This document shows, piece after piece, positions 38,346-52,516 of a stretch of DNA of 64,000 nucleotides; position 1 is the stretch's first letter, and every line of letters starts with the position of its first letter. Source of the stretch: Centroberyx gerrardi (lineage: Eukaryota > Chordata > Actinopteri > Beryciformes > Berycidae); NCBI RefSeq assembly GCF_048128805.1, contig NC_136010.1, positions 21,107,480 to 21,171,479 of the forward strand. The letters are read 5' to 3'. A program made the translations under genes and the position numbers. Below the pieces are notes generated by a model, which made no database searches, was not told where the DNA came from, and worked only from the letters and a program-made list of their open reading frames with translations.

Positions 38346-40700
38346 GGAGGAATTTTTCACATGACTTAATCTGTAGAGCTCATAAAGGAAGCCTGTTAGT
38401 GTTATTTCCTTTTTATACCAGTGAATGATGTTTTACTGGGTTGGCACAAATTCTGGCCTGGCAAATTCTGATCTTTATGCTGTTGAACTACAACTCTGCC
38501 TCAACTGTTATACATTTCTTATTGGGTTGAAAGGAGGTAATAGTGTTTCTGCACTTACAGGTAATCCACAAAGTCTTGTAAATGCAAAATGTTAGTTTTG
38601 TTTCATGATGGTGATTTCATGATTTTCTAGGCCTATGTGGAAAAATAAAGTTCACTTTGTTTCTTAGATGGTGCTCATTTTTACCATTTTTACCCTCCAG
38701 GGGGCAGTGGTGCTCAGATACACAATGCATGCTGGGCCTGTCTTCCAAACAGTAGCAGATTTTCTCATAAGCACATACAGTAGATGCGTATAAAGGACTA
38801 GAAGACTAGAAGAAGGTCTGTCATAAGAAGGACTTCTTATGACAGACAGGCCTGTATTACTGATGAATTGAGGAACTAGAGGATATTCCATAATTCTTTT
38901 AGCACCCCAAAACAACTAAACTAACATAAGAAATCATTACCCCATGTATGTGCCAGCATACTTGTCACTGCATGAAAACTGTGAACTTTGTCGTTATTTG
39001 CTCAGTTGACTGGAAGAATGAAGGAGGACTCGGTCGTAAACATCCATTCACGCTGTGGAGAATTGCTAATTTGTTAAGTGGGCTGTTTTAACATCCCCTC
39101 TCTGCCCCCTTGCCTTGCTTTGTTCACTGTTTCCCATCCCTTTGTTGAGGGTGGGAGCATACAAACAGAGCAGAGCTACACTAGCTGCGTCATTGTTTTT
39201 GCTTTGTCAGGACAGACGTTTTCCCATAGAGCTCATGCAACCCAAAGAGAAATCCCACTCGTTGGAGGTGCCATCCAGACAGTCCACATACAGCTGAATG
39301 GACTAGGAATAAACACACAGCACACAGCTGATGGAATCTATATCATTTGTAGATCAAGCCACCTAATTTATATGAAGGTGGATGCTGATAAAAGGAGGTA
39401 TACAGTACAGTTGCATGTGGGTGTTGTCTTCTGGTTAATTTGTTAGGCCTTTGCCTAGATTTATTTGTTTTGCAACTGGAAAACAGGAGTCACAGAGGTT
39501 TTGAATGAATATACAGTATGTCTTCACTTCCCAGATTCATTTGGACTGCTGACATGTATTCAAAACCTCCTCCAAATGAAGGCCTGCAGTATGTTAAACC
39601 TATTTCTTGTTACCTGGAAACAAAATCTCAACAGTGATGAGAGAAAGCATGTGCTTAATGTATGGAAATGAATACACTTCATGTACTGTAGGTAAAGCAA
39701 AAAGAATAGGGTGGTAGTCCTACTGCTGTTCAAAAAATGAAAGCTATGGGGTATTTTTCAGAAAATGAATATTCCTCATATGGAGCCCCTGGCAGAATCA
39801 ATGAGGCTTTTGATCCGGTTAAGGCCCTGAACATCATCCAAGAAAGTATGGAGAGCACCTGTCCAACAGACACAGTCATGCAGAAACTTCGGCCTTGCTG
39901 GTTTTATTCTAGGCTCATGGTTAATAATAGGTTGTCCACTGCTATGCCGCTGGTGGCAACACAAACCCTTGGTGACAACCCTATTTCTCTCAAGTTATTT
40001 ATCTATGCCACACTGCCCAAATCTCTAAATGTGTTATTTTCCCAGGCAAACAGTGCAACTATATACTGCAAAGAGTGACTGCAAGTTTGTTGAGATTATG
40101 CTGAATAAAGGAACAATGGAGCGGCAGTGTGCCATTATAACCGCTCAAATTTGGCATCCTCCACTCAAAAATGCATAATGTAACTCCACACTTTGCAGGC
40201 AATTTACTGCCATGGTTAGACTATTTTCACAAACAAGTGTCACACAAAAATAACAGAATGTCCTATTTCTTAAACCTAATTATGAAGCTCTGAGTTGGAT
40301 TTTACTTTTACTTTCTCCAGCTGTTCTCAGTGGGTTCATTGAGTCTTCAGATGGCAGGGCTTGCAGTTATGAGTTTATTCGTCGGCGTATGCCAGTTACT
40401 AAGATGGGGTTCTTGAGAGGCTTCCAGGGGGTCCCCAGCAAAATGAGGAATAGTTTAATTTCACTGTCATTCCCCTCCCTACAAGTTGGAACAAAGAGTG
40501 AATGAACAAAGATGATTATTTTGGATCATAACTTTCACTCTCCCACTGTGGTTCTCTCCCTACCTACAGTACAGACAGGTAGCCTATATCATTCTATACC
40601 AAGCCATATCATCTTCTCAAATGGGGGTCCTTGAGGCAAAATCTCATCAATTTGTATGATAGATATCTCTTTGGGGGTCCTTGATATGGAAAAGTTAGGG
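38346..40700. other. Intergenic region between nol9 and plekhg5
   Basis: No exon is recognised. It holds a perfect short hairpin at 38,816-38,847. Near 40,590-40,710 there is a repeat-like tail (GGGGGTCCTTGA occurring twice, then GGGAACCCCTGG) of a kind common at ends of fish interspersed repeats. The rest shows nothing I can assign. Confidence 0.5.
38816..38847. repeat. Perfect 15-bp inverted repeat with 2-nt spacer
   Basis: GTCTGTCATAAGAAG is followed by GA and then its exact reverse complement CTTCTTATGACAGAC. As RNA or single-stranded DNA it would form a fully paired stem. It lies between nol9 and plekhg5 and is not explained by a gene. Confidence 0.85.
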
Positions 40701-40729
40701 AACCCCTGGCCTATGCTGTTACATATAGA

Positions 40730-41485
40730 TATGCACGCGCGTCTCTGGCGCCTCTAGCTGCCACATTGTGTCACCGCGCGCACAAACTGCAACCAGCCTT
40801 TGTAGCTCCAGGTTGTCTGAATGAATGGAGGAGAGCTGATGGTTGATCAGAGAGGGACTGACCGCCGACGGCGAGACGAGGCAGCGGGAGACTGCCTTCA
40901 ACTTCAGTAGCGCGTTGAGTAAAGTTGATCCAGGGGGTTTCACCGGCGGACCAGCCGTGTTAGAGGCCCCGGAGACGGCTTTTATTAGTATCCCGTTCCC
41001 ATACTTGAGCCGCACGGAGCTCTAAGACCGAGCCAAACGTTTTCAGTGGACGTCGAGGAGATTTGTTCTCGCTTGTGTGCAGCCAGCAGCAACAGGTTAT
41101 TTACAGCTTACTGCGGCGTCCAGCTCGCCATTGTACCTCATTCGGCTGTTTCACCCGCTGTTCATTTTGCGCTGTGTTTTGACTGCGGAATGATATTTTT
41201 GGGGGCGACTCTTCTTTTCTGTTTCTTCGCCGTGATGTGAGCTGCAGCTTTGTACTCGCCACCGAGCAGATCTTATGAGCGCACCGCGTTTTGTTTTGGT
41301 TTTTTTTAAAGAAAGGGGCTCCACTGTCTAGCTTTTGAAATGAGGATAAATGACGAGAATGTGAGAATGGCATAGAGACGACTGTTGAACATTACCGGGG
41401 GAACCAGCATTGAGCCTGCCACACCGACAGACAGACGAGACCTGTGAGGAGGTGTCGGGGGAGATTTTAAGGCTTGCACGCATCG
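40730..41485 (+). promoter_or_regulatory. plekhg5 promoter / 5' leader region (distal)
   Basis: CpG frequency rises here (GCACGCGCGTCTCTGGCGCC, CACCGCGCGCAC, GACCGCCGACGGCGAGACG) relative to flanks, fitting a CpG-island promoter running into a long leader before the ATG at 41,486. The leader contains upstream ATGs, including an 11-codon frame at 41,340-41,375 (MRINDENVRMA). The start site is not determined. Confidence 0.45.
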
Positions 41486-41567
41486 ATGGTGCCAAACAAG
41501 TGGACCATGAATTCAGTTCTGCACAAATCGCCACCAAGGAGCTGGCTGGGTCTCCGATTACGACTCA
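41486..41567 (+). CDS. plekhg5: plekhg5 alternative first coding exon A (partial gene)
   Basis: ATG at 41,486 follows an in-frame TAA (41,468-41,470). The exon encodes MVPNKWTMNSVLHKSPPRSW and then LGLRLRL, and ends at a GTAAGT donor in phase 1. Joining to the exon at 56,898 keeps frame and gives a junction Asn followed by DKPVQEEDW. The assignment to plekhg5 rests on that downstream exon and on synteny with nol9; this exon's own peptide is not one I recognise. An internal ATG at codon 8 has the better context. The intron to the common exon would be about 15.3 kb. Confidence 0.6.
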
Positions 41568-44500
41568 GTAAGTAAAAATTTATGAAGCCATCTACTTGTC
41601 TTGCTAATGTTTTCTTTATAAAAAAAAAAAAAAAAAAAGATTCTTATACACCGTCAGCAGCTTAATTTGGCAAGCTGTTGGATCGGATTCAATATAAACC
41701 TGCAGGTTCATTACTCATGCCTAAGTCAGCATCAGTCACACAATTAGTCACAGCGTGCGTTGTTGTTTATGTGCCAGTACGTGGTGTCACCTAGAGTAAC
41801 CGGTGTAATTCACTCTCAATTGTGCAATAAGTTGAACCAGCCTTTTAAACAGTCAGAAAGGAAGGGAAAAGGGAGGAAAAGGAGAGCAGCCCTCATGACT
41901 TTGATCCTCAGGCACCATAATCTTTGCTTCATGCTTTCCACCAGTACAGCCACCAAGGCCCAGACTCTCCAGTTATGACTGGATTTGGCAAAGTGACCTG
42001 AGGAAATTATCCCAGTTGGAAGCAGAAGTATTTCAGTCTGAGATTTTAGTCAGACAGCACGCTCTGATCCCAGAGTTCCCCTGGTGATGAAGAGCATATT
42101 GCACTTGGGACTACTCAGCATAGACTCATCATAGATCTTAGGCTATACCTCATGTAAATCTCCAACCAGCACTATTTATTGCATTTTTCCAGACCTGCCC
42201 CCCCCCCCTTCCCCCCTCTTTCTCAGCACATAATTCAAAGGTTCAAAATGAAATTTCCCTTTGTGATATCTGGACTTGAACACAATCAAGCTCAGTTTTC
42301 AGCTCTCCCCGTAGGCTCTGCAGGTGTAAGTATGCTGTAGATCTATGCAGTGCTGGCAGCCCCATGGTTAAGTACAGTGAGTGAAGTAAGCATGGAGTTA
42401 AAGTTGAGTGGCCCTAATTGGTTGAGTCTGGAACCCTTCAGTGTTCCAGGCCACCAGAGTCTTAAGCCTGTCTTAAACACACTGGTCTAATCTGGGAGCA
42501 GATGTCTCGTCTGGTCTCTGTCCACCACCAAAAAACGAAAACACGGGATAGAAACTCCGCTCCTCCTGATTGATTAGCCTAAATCACGGTGCTAAAAGTG
42601 TCACTCATCGTATATGGGGACATCCCTGGAAAGGATGCATGATCTCCCCGCTCAGATGAGTGATTGCATGGATAGGTTTCAGTGCTGATTTAGATAGCAT
42701 AAGACTAAATTTGTCTCCAGTTATTTCGGTGCAGCACTGCAGCAAGAAACTTTTGAACAGAGTGTGTGTGGGTTTTAATCTGAAAAAGCTGCAAAGCTCT
42801 GAGGGAACATTTGGAGTGTTCAGTCTTCCAAGCCACAAGACTACAAAACTTGAGCCTCTCCTGACTGCTATAATCTGGGTGCATATGCCATGGGGTGTTT
42901 ATATGTATGTATGTGTGTGTGTGTGTGTGTGTTAGGGATTTTGGCCTGGCTCGTGGCTCGTTACAGTTCAAACTTCCTTCTTCGGACTGTCTATCCATTG
43001 TTCCACTTTTTTTTCTCTCTACAGTAATTTCCTTTCTCCTTCCCCCCCTTTTACTTTTCTGTCTTTTCCTCATGGGGCTCTGGTGGTAGAATTTGCTCTG
43101 CTTTTTTTTTTTGTTTCTCTCTCCTGTCTTTCACTGCTGAAGAACAATTATCTCAGCTTTATGTGCGACGGTTTCATCTTATTGCAATTTCTTTGCATGA
43201 CGCCCTCTATTTGTTTTATTAAGGCCACCTCCCTCCACACTGCACTTGATGTTGTTAACAGGCTCAGTAATAAGTTTTTAATTGCTGCAGTGGTAATTGC
43301 GACTATACAATCGGTGTTACAATACAATAAAGGCTGCTCAAATTGAGGCTACCATTTCTCGCCCCGCAGTGACGACTTCTACACCTTGTAATATAAGCAG
43401 CTTGCTTTTTCGTGACTGAATGTGATATGTGGTATTGAATGTAATGGAAAAACAAGTCAACACGCACCGATGCAACGACTCTCTGATCCTCTTCCTTCTG
43501 CCTGCCAGAATGTTCATTTCCTTCTCATCAGTTTTCTGCTGTACGTCCTGCATGTGGAAATCCCTACAGCAAAGGGTTCTTACACTTTTTCAGCCCAGGG
43601 CCCAAAATTGAATAAATCCTGTTTAAATTACTTTAAACGATCACTAACAATTATAAAGGGTTGTGCTCATTTTATCAGGGGAACATATACTGACACTGAC
43701 CTATTCGGTGAAGACCAATATTGGCACATCACTATGGCTATAGTCCCAGCTCTTGTTGTGACTTGGTGGGACCCGACAGCGCTATGTAAGATTAATGTGG
43801 CTCTGACTCATTAATATCATAGTACACAGATATGATAGGTGTGCGGTTTATTGTGGGAAGATGTCATTCTCCCACCTTGTAAACCAGTACCTCACTGCAA
43901 CGTCAGTTCCACCGTTATCAGTCACGGATGAAGTCATTTTCATAAACATATGCTCACAGCTGGAGGCCATTTTTTTCCTTCTCTCTCTCACGTTTCTTTT
44001 CCCATCATCCTTCACTCTTACAAAAGGACTCTCAGGACCCTTGGAAGTGGCTGCAGAAGCCGATACTGTTCTAGTGCTCTTCTGTCGTCGGCTCCTCTTA
44101 CCCTTATTCTAAGTACTTTGTGCAGCTATTAGCCTCATTTTTGTGGGCCATCGCTTCGCGGCAGTAGACATGTTTCTTGGGTTCAAATTGCAGACGGTGC
44201 ACTGCCTTTTTGCCCCAAGGGGTATTCTCTGTGCTTCTTGTATTCAGCTATTTTGTATCATCAGACAGAGAACCGACCACTGGGCTCTGCTTTGCATTTT
44301 AAGTCTAATTGAATTTGCGTATAGAATCCCTAATCTCGAATGGGCTTGTGCATGTGGTCATTAGTCAGTTTCCATTTTGACCGAAGTGTTGTTTCAAGTT
44401 GTGAAACCCCATCTGTCAAATGGGTTGTTCATTCGAAACACATTTAGATATTAATTTAAGATAACTAAAGCACCGTCACTGCTGTCTGTTCTTTGGATCC

Positions 44501-47500
44501 CATCATGTTGTAAAGGGACCAGTGATGTGCTGCTCCTCTGAAGACAGTGGATTGGATAATTAGATGCTCTGTCTTGAGGTTACATACACACACATACACA
44601 CCTTCTTTAACTTTTGAAACATAATGACAAATGTTTATCTCTGAATGTATCCTTCCACACGTTGAACCTCCACCCTGGCTAAATGACTGTTTATGGACAT
44701 TGCAGCTTTCCACATGACAATGACCGTACTTTCATGGAATAAGTGTTTTGATTTTTGTTGAGTCTGTTATTGGGGGGCTTCTGAAGGGCAGCCCCCCCCT
44801 GCAATTTGAACCAGATTGTTTCAATTATGGGATTATTCATATCAACAAGTTGCAGAGTGGTTGTTTGTCCCTCTGAAGTGCTGGTTTAAGGATGCACTTT
44901 TAAATTACATGTCTGATGGTGATTTACTTGGTGGGGATGGTCTTACACACCCTTTTCTTGCAGTAAAGGTTCTGATGGCTGAGATCTCAGTGCATAGGCT
45001 ACTAATGGAAGAAAATATTAGAATACTTGTATTAGAATACTAACTTACTGTTACTAATCTGGCCACAGGTCTTCCATGTTTGTGTGAATAAGGGTCAAAT
45101 GTAATCCACATGTTGTAGAGTTGGGTGTGTATTTTTACATTAGATAGAGATTCCCATTCACTTGCTGAGTTTTGTCATGCCAAGGCTTGCTGTCTGTGGC
45201 ATTGTCATTCAGCAGCAAAACAGCGGTAATGTTGATGGATAAATTACCAGGCACAGGCTGTACTCATAATAATCAATACAGCCTTTTTTTTGTTTTTTTT
45301 GTGTGTGCAGTGACAGGCTGTGGAGCACATTGGGAATTAGTAATGAAAAAATGGGAGAAGAAAAGAAAAAAAGAAAAAAACAACTAAAAATTAAATAATT
45401 TTATCATATTTAGCTAATAATCTTTTTGTCAGAAATGTGATTTGAAGCTGACACAATGAACCAATTATATGGGCAATAACATTTCTGTACTGTATTATTT
45501 GTAAACGTATTTGTCTTTCCTTTTACATGGGGCACTAATGCGGAAAAGTCTCCAGCAACTCCTAGTCTTCGTCTGCTGGTGAAGGGTTAACCTCAGCCTA
45601 TTTGATGGGCCACCTTGCTAAATATAACCCCAAACCTCCTCCACATGGGCACGCACAAGCCTTCAACTGCACTCTCTCTGTCAACACTCCGGCTCACACA
45701 CTTTTTCCCCAGTGTGCGCACACACACACTGGTACAGACTCATTTACAGTCTAGTCGTACCCGCACTCGCTCAAACGCTCATTTCTCAACACCCCATTAA
45801 TACTTCAGTGAGTGTGATTCTGTTGCGAAGCCAATTCATTCAGGCTGGGCTTACTAGGAGGTATCACCTGCTATTTCTGTCCTCACACTAATTTAAATTA
45901 GAAGTGCTTGAATATAATCTAATTCTTTCTATATTCAGGGTGTGGGAAATATATTTGAAACACCTGGGTGAAGAACCCTGTTTGTGATACAGGTTTTGTA
46001 CTGGTGTAAGGTGTGTTTACTGGCATGCGTTTGCTGCATTAATTTCCCGGATGACAAGGCCAACGCTTTTCTCCAAAATAATGATCCTGAGGGATCAGCT
46101 GCTCCTTCCATCACCATCATGGCAGTGGAAGACACTGTTCCTGGCACTGTATCAACAGCTCCCAATAAATATCTGAATAGGTTCATAAAAGGCCTGATGG
46201 CAACATTTGTTATGCTTTTCAAACAAGTGAGTGATTACCCATAAGTTGTCAGTAGGGGAATTGTTATCCTTGAAGGCACTGCTGGCATCAGGGAAGAGTG
46301 GATCACGGGATGAGGGCTAGTGCCTGGGACTGTTCTGTTGAGAGGTGCATGATTTGATTCTGAGCATTGGTATCGAGATGATATTAGCCTATAATGCTGG
46401 ATGGCATATTGGAAAAACACTTATCTGATCCATTGATATAAGTTGCTTCAATCAAAGACATGCTGTAAATGCTGCTAAAACCTATGTTTACAGTACATTT
46501 TTACATACTTAATATGAGAGCAACAGTTGAATAAGGTTAAATTCTACAAAACGTCATTAGTGAACTGGGGTTAATAGAAATAAGTAGTGCAGAATAACTC
46601 AGCCATGTTTTAGGCAATGTATTTTTCCCTTTTATGGAAGGTTAGTGCCATCATTATATTGCAGTTTGAGCACTGTGCTTTCTGTTTGCAGAAGGATAAG
46701 AACGATCCCATGCAGAATGGATTCATAGAAATGGTTTCTTAACACCTGTGTAGTAATTTAAGAGAAAAAACAAGTTTGCACCAATATTTGTATTGACAGA
46801 TATACTCAAAGTTTCATACTTGGAATTGGCAATGGAAACAATGGTCTCACCTATGTGCATCCTGGTCGCGATTAGACTCTGACTGGCTCTCTAACAGATG
46901 ACTGGACCCAAACCATGCCAAAAAATGCACCCTGTACCAACACAGAGCTGCCAGAAGCCTTCACCGTGGAAAGAATTTATGCTGGTGTTTTCGTTATAGT
47001 GTACCTTCCTGAATTGATATAGCAAAATTAATTTTCCTAAGATAAATATTTGATAAATAGATGGTGTATCTGTGGGTGAGGTCACACCAATTAAAAAAAA
47101 ACACATTTGAATGCCAGTACTAGTGCCATTACAATGGTAGGCTCGTTTATGGCCATGTGATGCCTGTAAAAACTGTCTTTATTAAAGCGTGATCTGACGG
47201 AGACACGATGAAAGGGCGGCTGCCCCAGTACCTCCTCTGGTTCCCTCTTTGTTTCTGCAGTAGGTGGAAATTGGCCCTTGTATTTGCAGCCTAGTTCTCA
47301 TGCTGCACGACTGTTCTCTTCATTAAAAGGGAAGCCGCGTGCTCAAAGCTGGTTCAGATTATTACCATATGTCTGCAAAGCCCAGAGCTGAGCAGCAAAC
47401 CGGCTCCCATCCTACCCTCTAATTTCTTATCCCAAAATTGGACATTTGGGCCGTTGTGTGTGACGACGTCCCTCCCTTCCCCCGGCCGGCACAGCACATT

Positions 47501-48920
47501 CTCACAGTATTTCTTTTCCCATTTTAGACGCATAATAGCAGTGCATCAACCTTTAAGCAACATCGGGGAGAATATTATGCCTTGACTTGAGATATCTAAC
47601 TGCATGTGGTTTTAACCCTTCAACTGTTTTACAACGACATTAGAAAAGTAGACCGTATTGTCTTAGTTCAGCATCTAGATCATTGGGTCTTTCTCATCTC
47701 CAAGAGGCACGGTTGTTTCCCAATGTGTGCATTGTACCTCCACAGAAATAGCTGAGCCCAGTTATCGCAGACTTGGTGCATTCATAAAAAGGAATAAATC
47801 TTTCGGGAGACATAAAGGGCGCGGGTTCTAATGAATGCAGAAAAATGTCAGCCTTTTACAGTTTGTGCAAAACATAAAGCAAGTCCACTCTGGATGTAGG
47901 AGGAGGTTTAAAAGAGATCTTTGTGTCACCCAGTCCAAAAGCCATTGGCCCAGATTGCCCGTCCCAGCATGCAACTCACCTCTGTATGAATACAACACTT
48001 GTCTGATGGAGTGGGTCGAAAGCCCCCCTATCGTCCAGAGATCCTACACAGGGCTTTAACATGAACAGCTTGCCTCACACTCAAGTTTTACACAGTTTGA
48101 GAAGGTTTACCATGGATAAAGTCGAGGCTCAGGGAAGGCGACAGCAAAGGGAATTTCACTTGCTTGTGGAGATAAGTTTGCAACACCTTTTGACAGTTTG
48201 AAGTCTATAGATTAGTCAGGAATAGGTTAGTTAAATGGATTAGAAGAGGCCAGTACTTGGTGCTTGACAGCACTTTGGGTGGGCTTTCAGTAGATGGTTA
48301 CATTGGGACTGAAAAATCTATTGAATCGACAGGAAGAGAAGTCGAAAGAGCTTGAGGATTGTAGTCAAATGGATTGGTTCAGAGAGATGTATCAGTGTTT
48401 TCAGGAGGTTAGTGGAAAGGTTGAGTTGTGGTCAATCCTATCAAACTGTTGTCTACTTAAGTCTGCCTGTTAAAAGCCGGATGGCATTGGTAAAGCTTAT
48501 TCCAGGTTTAGAATCAATAATGCGATCCCTCGGAGATGTAATGGATTCTACTTGAGAGAAAGCTGTTTTTTTTTGCTCTCTTGGACTGGAAGGACCCAGA
48601 CTTGGAAGGAAGGTTCAAAGCAAGCGTTTCATGACCTTAGCTGGATGAGGTAATTGTGCAGGTGGAGTTTTTGAATGAACACATTGGCAGTTGGCAGAGT
48701 TTAGAGTTGAGTTGGACTGGCAAGTTTTGTTTTTTTAAAGATGGTTGATGAGAGGGCTTTGTTGAAGTTGCCTGGAGAAGTTCAGATGTGTTTTTTTGGG
48801 GCAGGTTAGGCTGATCAGCTGTGGGAGGAGTGAGAGCCTAACTTCAGTTTCAGGGAAATGATTTGAGAGCAGCCGAGGTAAAGTTTTGACATTTATTGCT
48901 ATCAAGCTCAAGAGGTCATA
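41568..48920 (+). other. Long first intron of plekhg5, part 1
   Basis: No further exon is recognised. Contents include an A-run at about 41,620-41,638, a C-run near 42,197, a TG microsatellite (about 42,908-42,931), a repeat-like segment near 43,570-43,760 whose start resembles hAT ends, and T/A-rich simple sequence near 45,285-45,390. Confidence 0.5.
42908..42931. repeat. (TG)n microsatellite
   Basis: Short uninterrupted TG run, preceded by ATGT units. Confidence 0.85.
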
Positions 48921-49044
48921 ATGTTCCTGTACTGGAAGAAGCGTGGTGCCTATGAGCTGGAGACACTGCCATCCTCTCTGACTCAAGTGGGAATGGAGCG
49001 CTACTCCTGGTCCTCATCTTTGGACGTCATCCATGATCTCTGTG
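48921..49044 (+). CDS. plekhg5: plekhg5 alternative first coding exon B (partial gene)
   Basis: The ATG at 48,921 opens MFLYWKKRGAYELETLPSSL and then about 21 more residues (including GMERYSWSSSLDVIHDLC), ending in a good donor (GTG|GTAAGC) in phase 1. An in-frame TAA lies upstream near 48,877. The residue composition looks coding, unlike the surrounding intron. It can join the exon at 56,898 in frame, giving LC-D-DKPVQEED. Because exon A ends in the same phase, the two are best explained as alternative starts of one gene driven by separate promoters. It could instead be an internal exon with an acceptor I missed. Confidence 0.6.
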
Positions 49045-49396
49045 GTAAGCTGGGGGATGAGGCGGATCACCTGACTAAGTGGTGGGTGGTGGAAATTAGG
49101 GCTCTGGGCTTATGTTTTTTTTTGTGTGTCCCCACAATGAAATCAGGAGGGCGGACAATGGATCGGTTTCCATCTGCTTGTCCATCCATCTGTCCATCAT
49201 TTGCAGTATCTCAGATACCACTGGTCCGATTTAGATGGAATTTGGGGGAATGATGCATCTTGCCACTGTTTTTTCTGCATTTAAGAAATTATACAGGTTA
49301 CAATTATTCAAAAGTAACACTTTCAACAAGCAATAATCTCCCACACCAGAGGTTTCATTAACATGAAATCTGGCGCACATATCCATCAGTGTATGT

Positions 49397-49440
49397 CATA
49401 TTATATATTTATATATAATATATATATATTTTATATATTT
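49397..49440. repeat. (AT)n-rich palindromic tract
   Basis: TATATA units mixed with TTTATATA can pair with themselves. Ordinary intronic simple sequence. Confidence 0.7.
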
Positions 49441-52059
49441 TGAATTTCTTGAAAAAGATTTTTTTTGACTGATCAACACCAAACTAGGATTCACAGCCTA
49501 AGAAGCCTTCATTCATAACTACATATACCCGTTATTATTGTTGCTTGTTTACTGATTGGGCGTATGACATTAGGCATTACACATTGGATTAGGTGGATGA
49601 CATGTTTACTGTTGTGTTTTTGCCTTGTTCGTTTTTTCTTTCCTTGTCAGGAAGAAGTGACAAGTTATGAACTTGGGTCTAGTTTTACCTGTCATGTCGT
49701 TAGGAAAATCTCCCTGCTTAATTTTAATTATTCAGCATCGTGGAAAATGAAACGGGAACCTTGTGTAAAGTCAATGTAATAATTGCAAAGAAACCTACTC
49801 CACTATGTCACATCCTTACTCGTCTAACATGAGATGGGCAATGCTGTGTAACATTTAATATGGATCAGACATTACTTCACATTGTTATATGAAACTTTAC
49901 TGCAAGCAGATGCTCTGGTTCACTTGCATCAGTGATTCTGACCTAAGCATTTCAGCACCATCATGGAAAGGCTTTTTTTTCCATTGCTCTGTTCTTCCGT
50001 GGAAAGCACTCAGTGACCTGGCATGGAGCACACCTCACATGAGTGAGAAGAGAGGGAAAGAGCGGATGAGACCAGCTCCAGAGATGAAATATTTACCACC
50101 GAAGAAGTGCATAGCTGAACTGAAATGCCTCTCTGTCTCCTCTCAGTGCTTTTTGACGCGGCACAGGGGCACTCGCTTTCCGCTGCGCGGCCCGATTTAT
50201 GCCATTAGTGAAAGGGAAGTGATAACACTGGGCTGGGGAGGAATGTTCTTTATCCTGTGCTCTCTGCCAGCCGGCCTCTCGGAGATCCGGCTACTTTCTG
50301 GCCAGCTTAGGGACGGTGCCCGCTGAGGCGGACCTGTTTGGCAGAGAGGAACAGACCGAGAAGAGGAATGCCACAGAGGGAACAGCGAGGCTTTGATCCC
50401 TACCTTTTCACCATCTCTGTAATTAAGCTGCCCGAGCTGCTACTGAAAACATTTCCCAACTCTGCCGGAGCACTCAGCCCTGGAGCTGCTGGGCTTTAAG
50501 ATACTGTCCCTTTCCCAAAACTTCCCCTGGACCCCTAGCCTCAGCCCTAGTAATTACTCCCTCCTCCAGTCCTTATCTCAGCCCCAAAACTCACCATAAC
50601 AGCCCTAACTCACCTACCACATCCTCAGCCTCCTAACACCACAAAACTCTAGTACTTTAGTGGCGCTGTGGGAAAATTCATCTCCTCACATCCCCCAAAA
50701 AGAGAAAAAACAACAACACAGGAATCGGACAGTTGTTCCACTTCCTCTACATTCAGCCAATCCTGGATGGAAGTGCATTTCCACAGTGTTTCAGATTTCA
50801 GGGGGTGCGCAACCTCGTTTTGACCACGACTATGTCATTTTGACTGCACACACTCCATGGCATTTGTTTCTGCTTGAAGCATGAACTAGCCATTAGCTCC
50901 ACAGGCTCAGCCCCTATAGCCTCCATAAATGGGCCTCCCAGTACTTGCATTGTCCAGCAATGCTACCAGTCTCTCTTTATGCCTTTTTAGAATTACAAAG
51001 TTATTGATTTTTACCATTTTACAGTATGTTACCAGCAGAGACAGCCAAATATGTGTGAGTCGATATGCCTAAGATCATGACAGGCTAACAAGATTTTGAA
51101 GTTGATTGATTTTTTATTTAGCACCTCTCCGTCTGTCTCGGTTTTACCCACATTCCCACCCCAGCCACAGTCTGCTGCCCTGCGCTCACCAGCCCTGTCT
51201 GCTATAACCCCAGAGTGCAAGTACACACTGGCATTCCTCAGGTCGTAGTCAGCCTTGGGTTCCAGTAATAAGAGAACATACCTCTCTCATACCTCCGTTT
51301 ATCCCTCAGCCCATAAAGCCCATAAAAAGACCAGTCTGACACAAAGGGTCATACTATTATATAATAATAAACCCTGAATGACCAATTACTGTATTCTCAG
51401 ACATAAATGCCCTCAAAAATTCAAGCTATGCAACAATCCCCTCATGACCCCTCTTAAATATGGTGACAGAGTATTAAGAGTTAATACCATACCTTAATGT
51501 AACAGCCATGTAGACTCCACCTATTATGGAGCGACTTGAGAATATTGTCATTTTTTTTAATTGTCATTGAATGGTCTAAATTATCCAGAAAACACGTCAG
51601 TGGCGTAAAATCAGATATTTTTGTTTGTCTCCATCTTGTAAATTGATAATTGCGGAGTGTTCCTCCACCCTTCTCTGGAACAGTTTACACTTGTTGTTAT
51701 GCGGTGGTGGGTTTTAAACATGGGAACCGTGGGTTGGCTTAGATGTGGTGGGTGAGAGAGAACAACGGAGCGAGAGGGTGGGAGAGTGTGCGATGCGTGT
51801 GTGTGTGCGATTTAACCACTATGGGGGTAAAACAACATCAACAGGATGGCTCTGTCCTGCCCCCACTGCCACTGAACACGCTGCATTAATAACAGCTGCA
51901 ACCTGCCGCCTGACGCTGAGCGTCTGTTCAGCAGGCCCGGCCATGTTCACCTGCAGAGGAACACAATGGCTCTTCAATAATAAATGTTGGCTTCGTTACC
52001 TCACTAAACATACCTTTACTTGTTAGTATTCGGCAGATGTGATTTCATATTTAAAACGT

Positions 52060-52516
52060 AATGTTAGACATAAACAGACTTGGGACATGTTACTTTGTAA
52101 TATGTGAGAATGTGAGATTACTTTTTTGTGGCAACTAGTAACTTAACTTTTAAATTATTTTAATCTGTTATTAGTTACATTTTAAAGTTGGAATATCGTT
52201 ATTTTTGTTTTTCTTTCATATTGTTTAATTTTTTTAAATCCCCCAGCATCTCATACAGACAACATACGGCTAACTGAAAAAAATGCAATATAAGTTCCCT
52301 TGTAAATGTTAATGAGATTGGCTTACTGTTTTAAAAATAGACCAGTAGCGTGGCACTTTAAAACAATGATTGACAACACACTTGGCAGTACAAGCCATAC
52401 TGCCACAGCATGTTTTAGTAAGTAACATTGTAACGTAACTAGTTACTTTTAAATGTAAGTAACAAAGTAAAGTAACTAAATGCCTTACTAACTACTAACT
52501 TTCCCTAACGCTGGAC
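52060..52516. mobile_element. Diverged teleost repeat of the GTTACTTT/AAGTAAC type
   Basis: The segment is dominated by AGTAAC/GTTACT words in both orientations and ends with AACTTTCCCTAACGCTGGAC. The inverted form of that end, a CCAGYGTT-type start followed by AAAGTTA, is a familiar start of abundant fish interspersed repeats. The left boundary is unclear. Confidence 0.45.

Noticed and set aside
43570..43760. hAT transposon starting GGGTTCTTACACTTTTTCAG
   Set aside because: The start resembles hAT ends, but I could not find a convincing matching right end, so I did not list it as an element.
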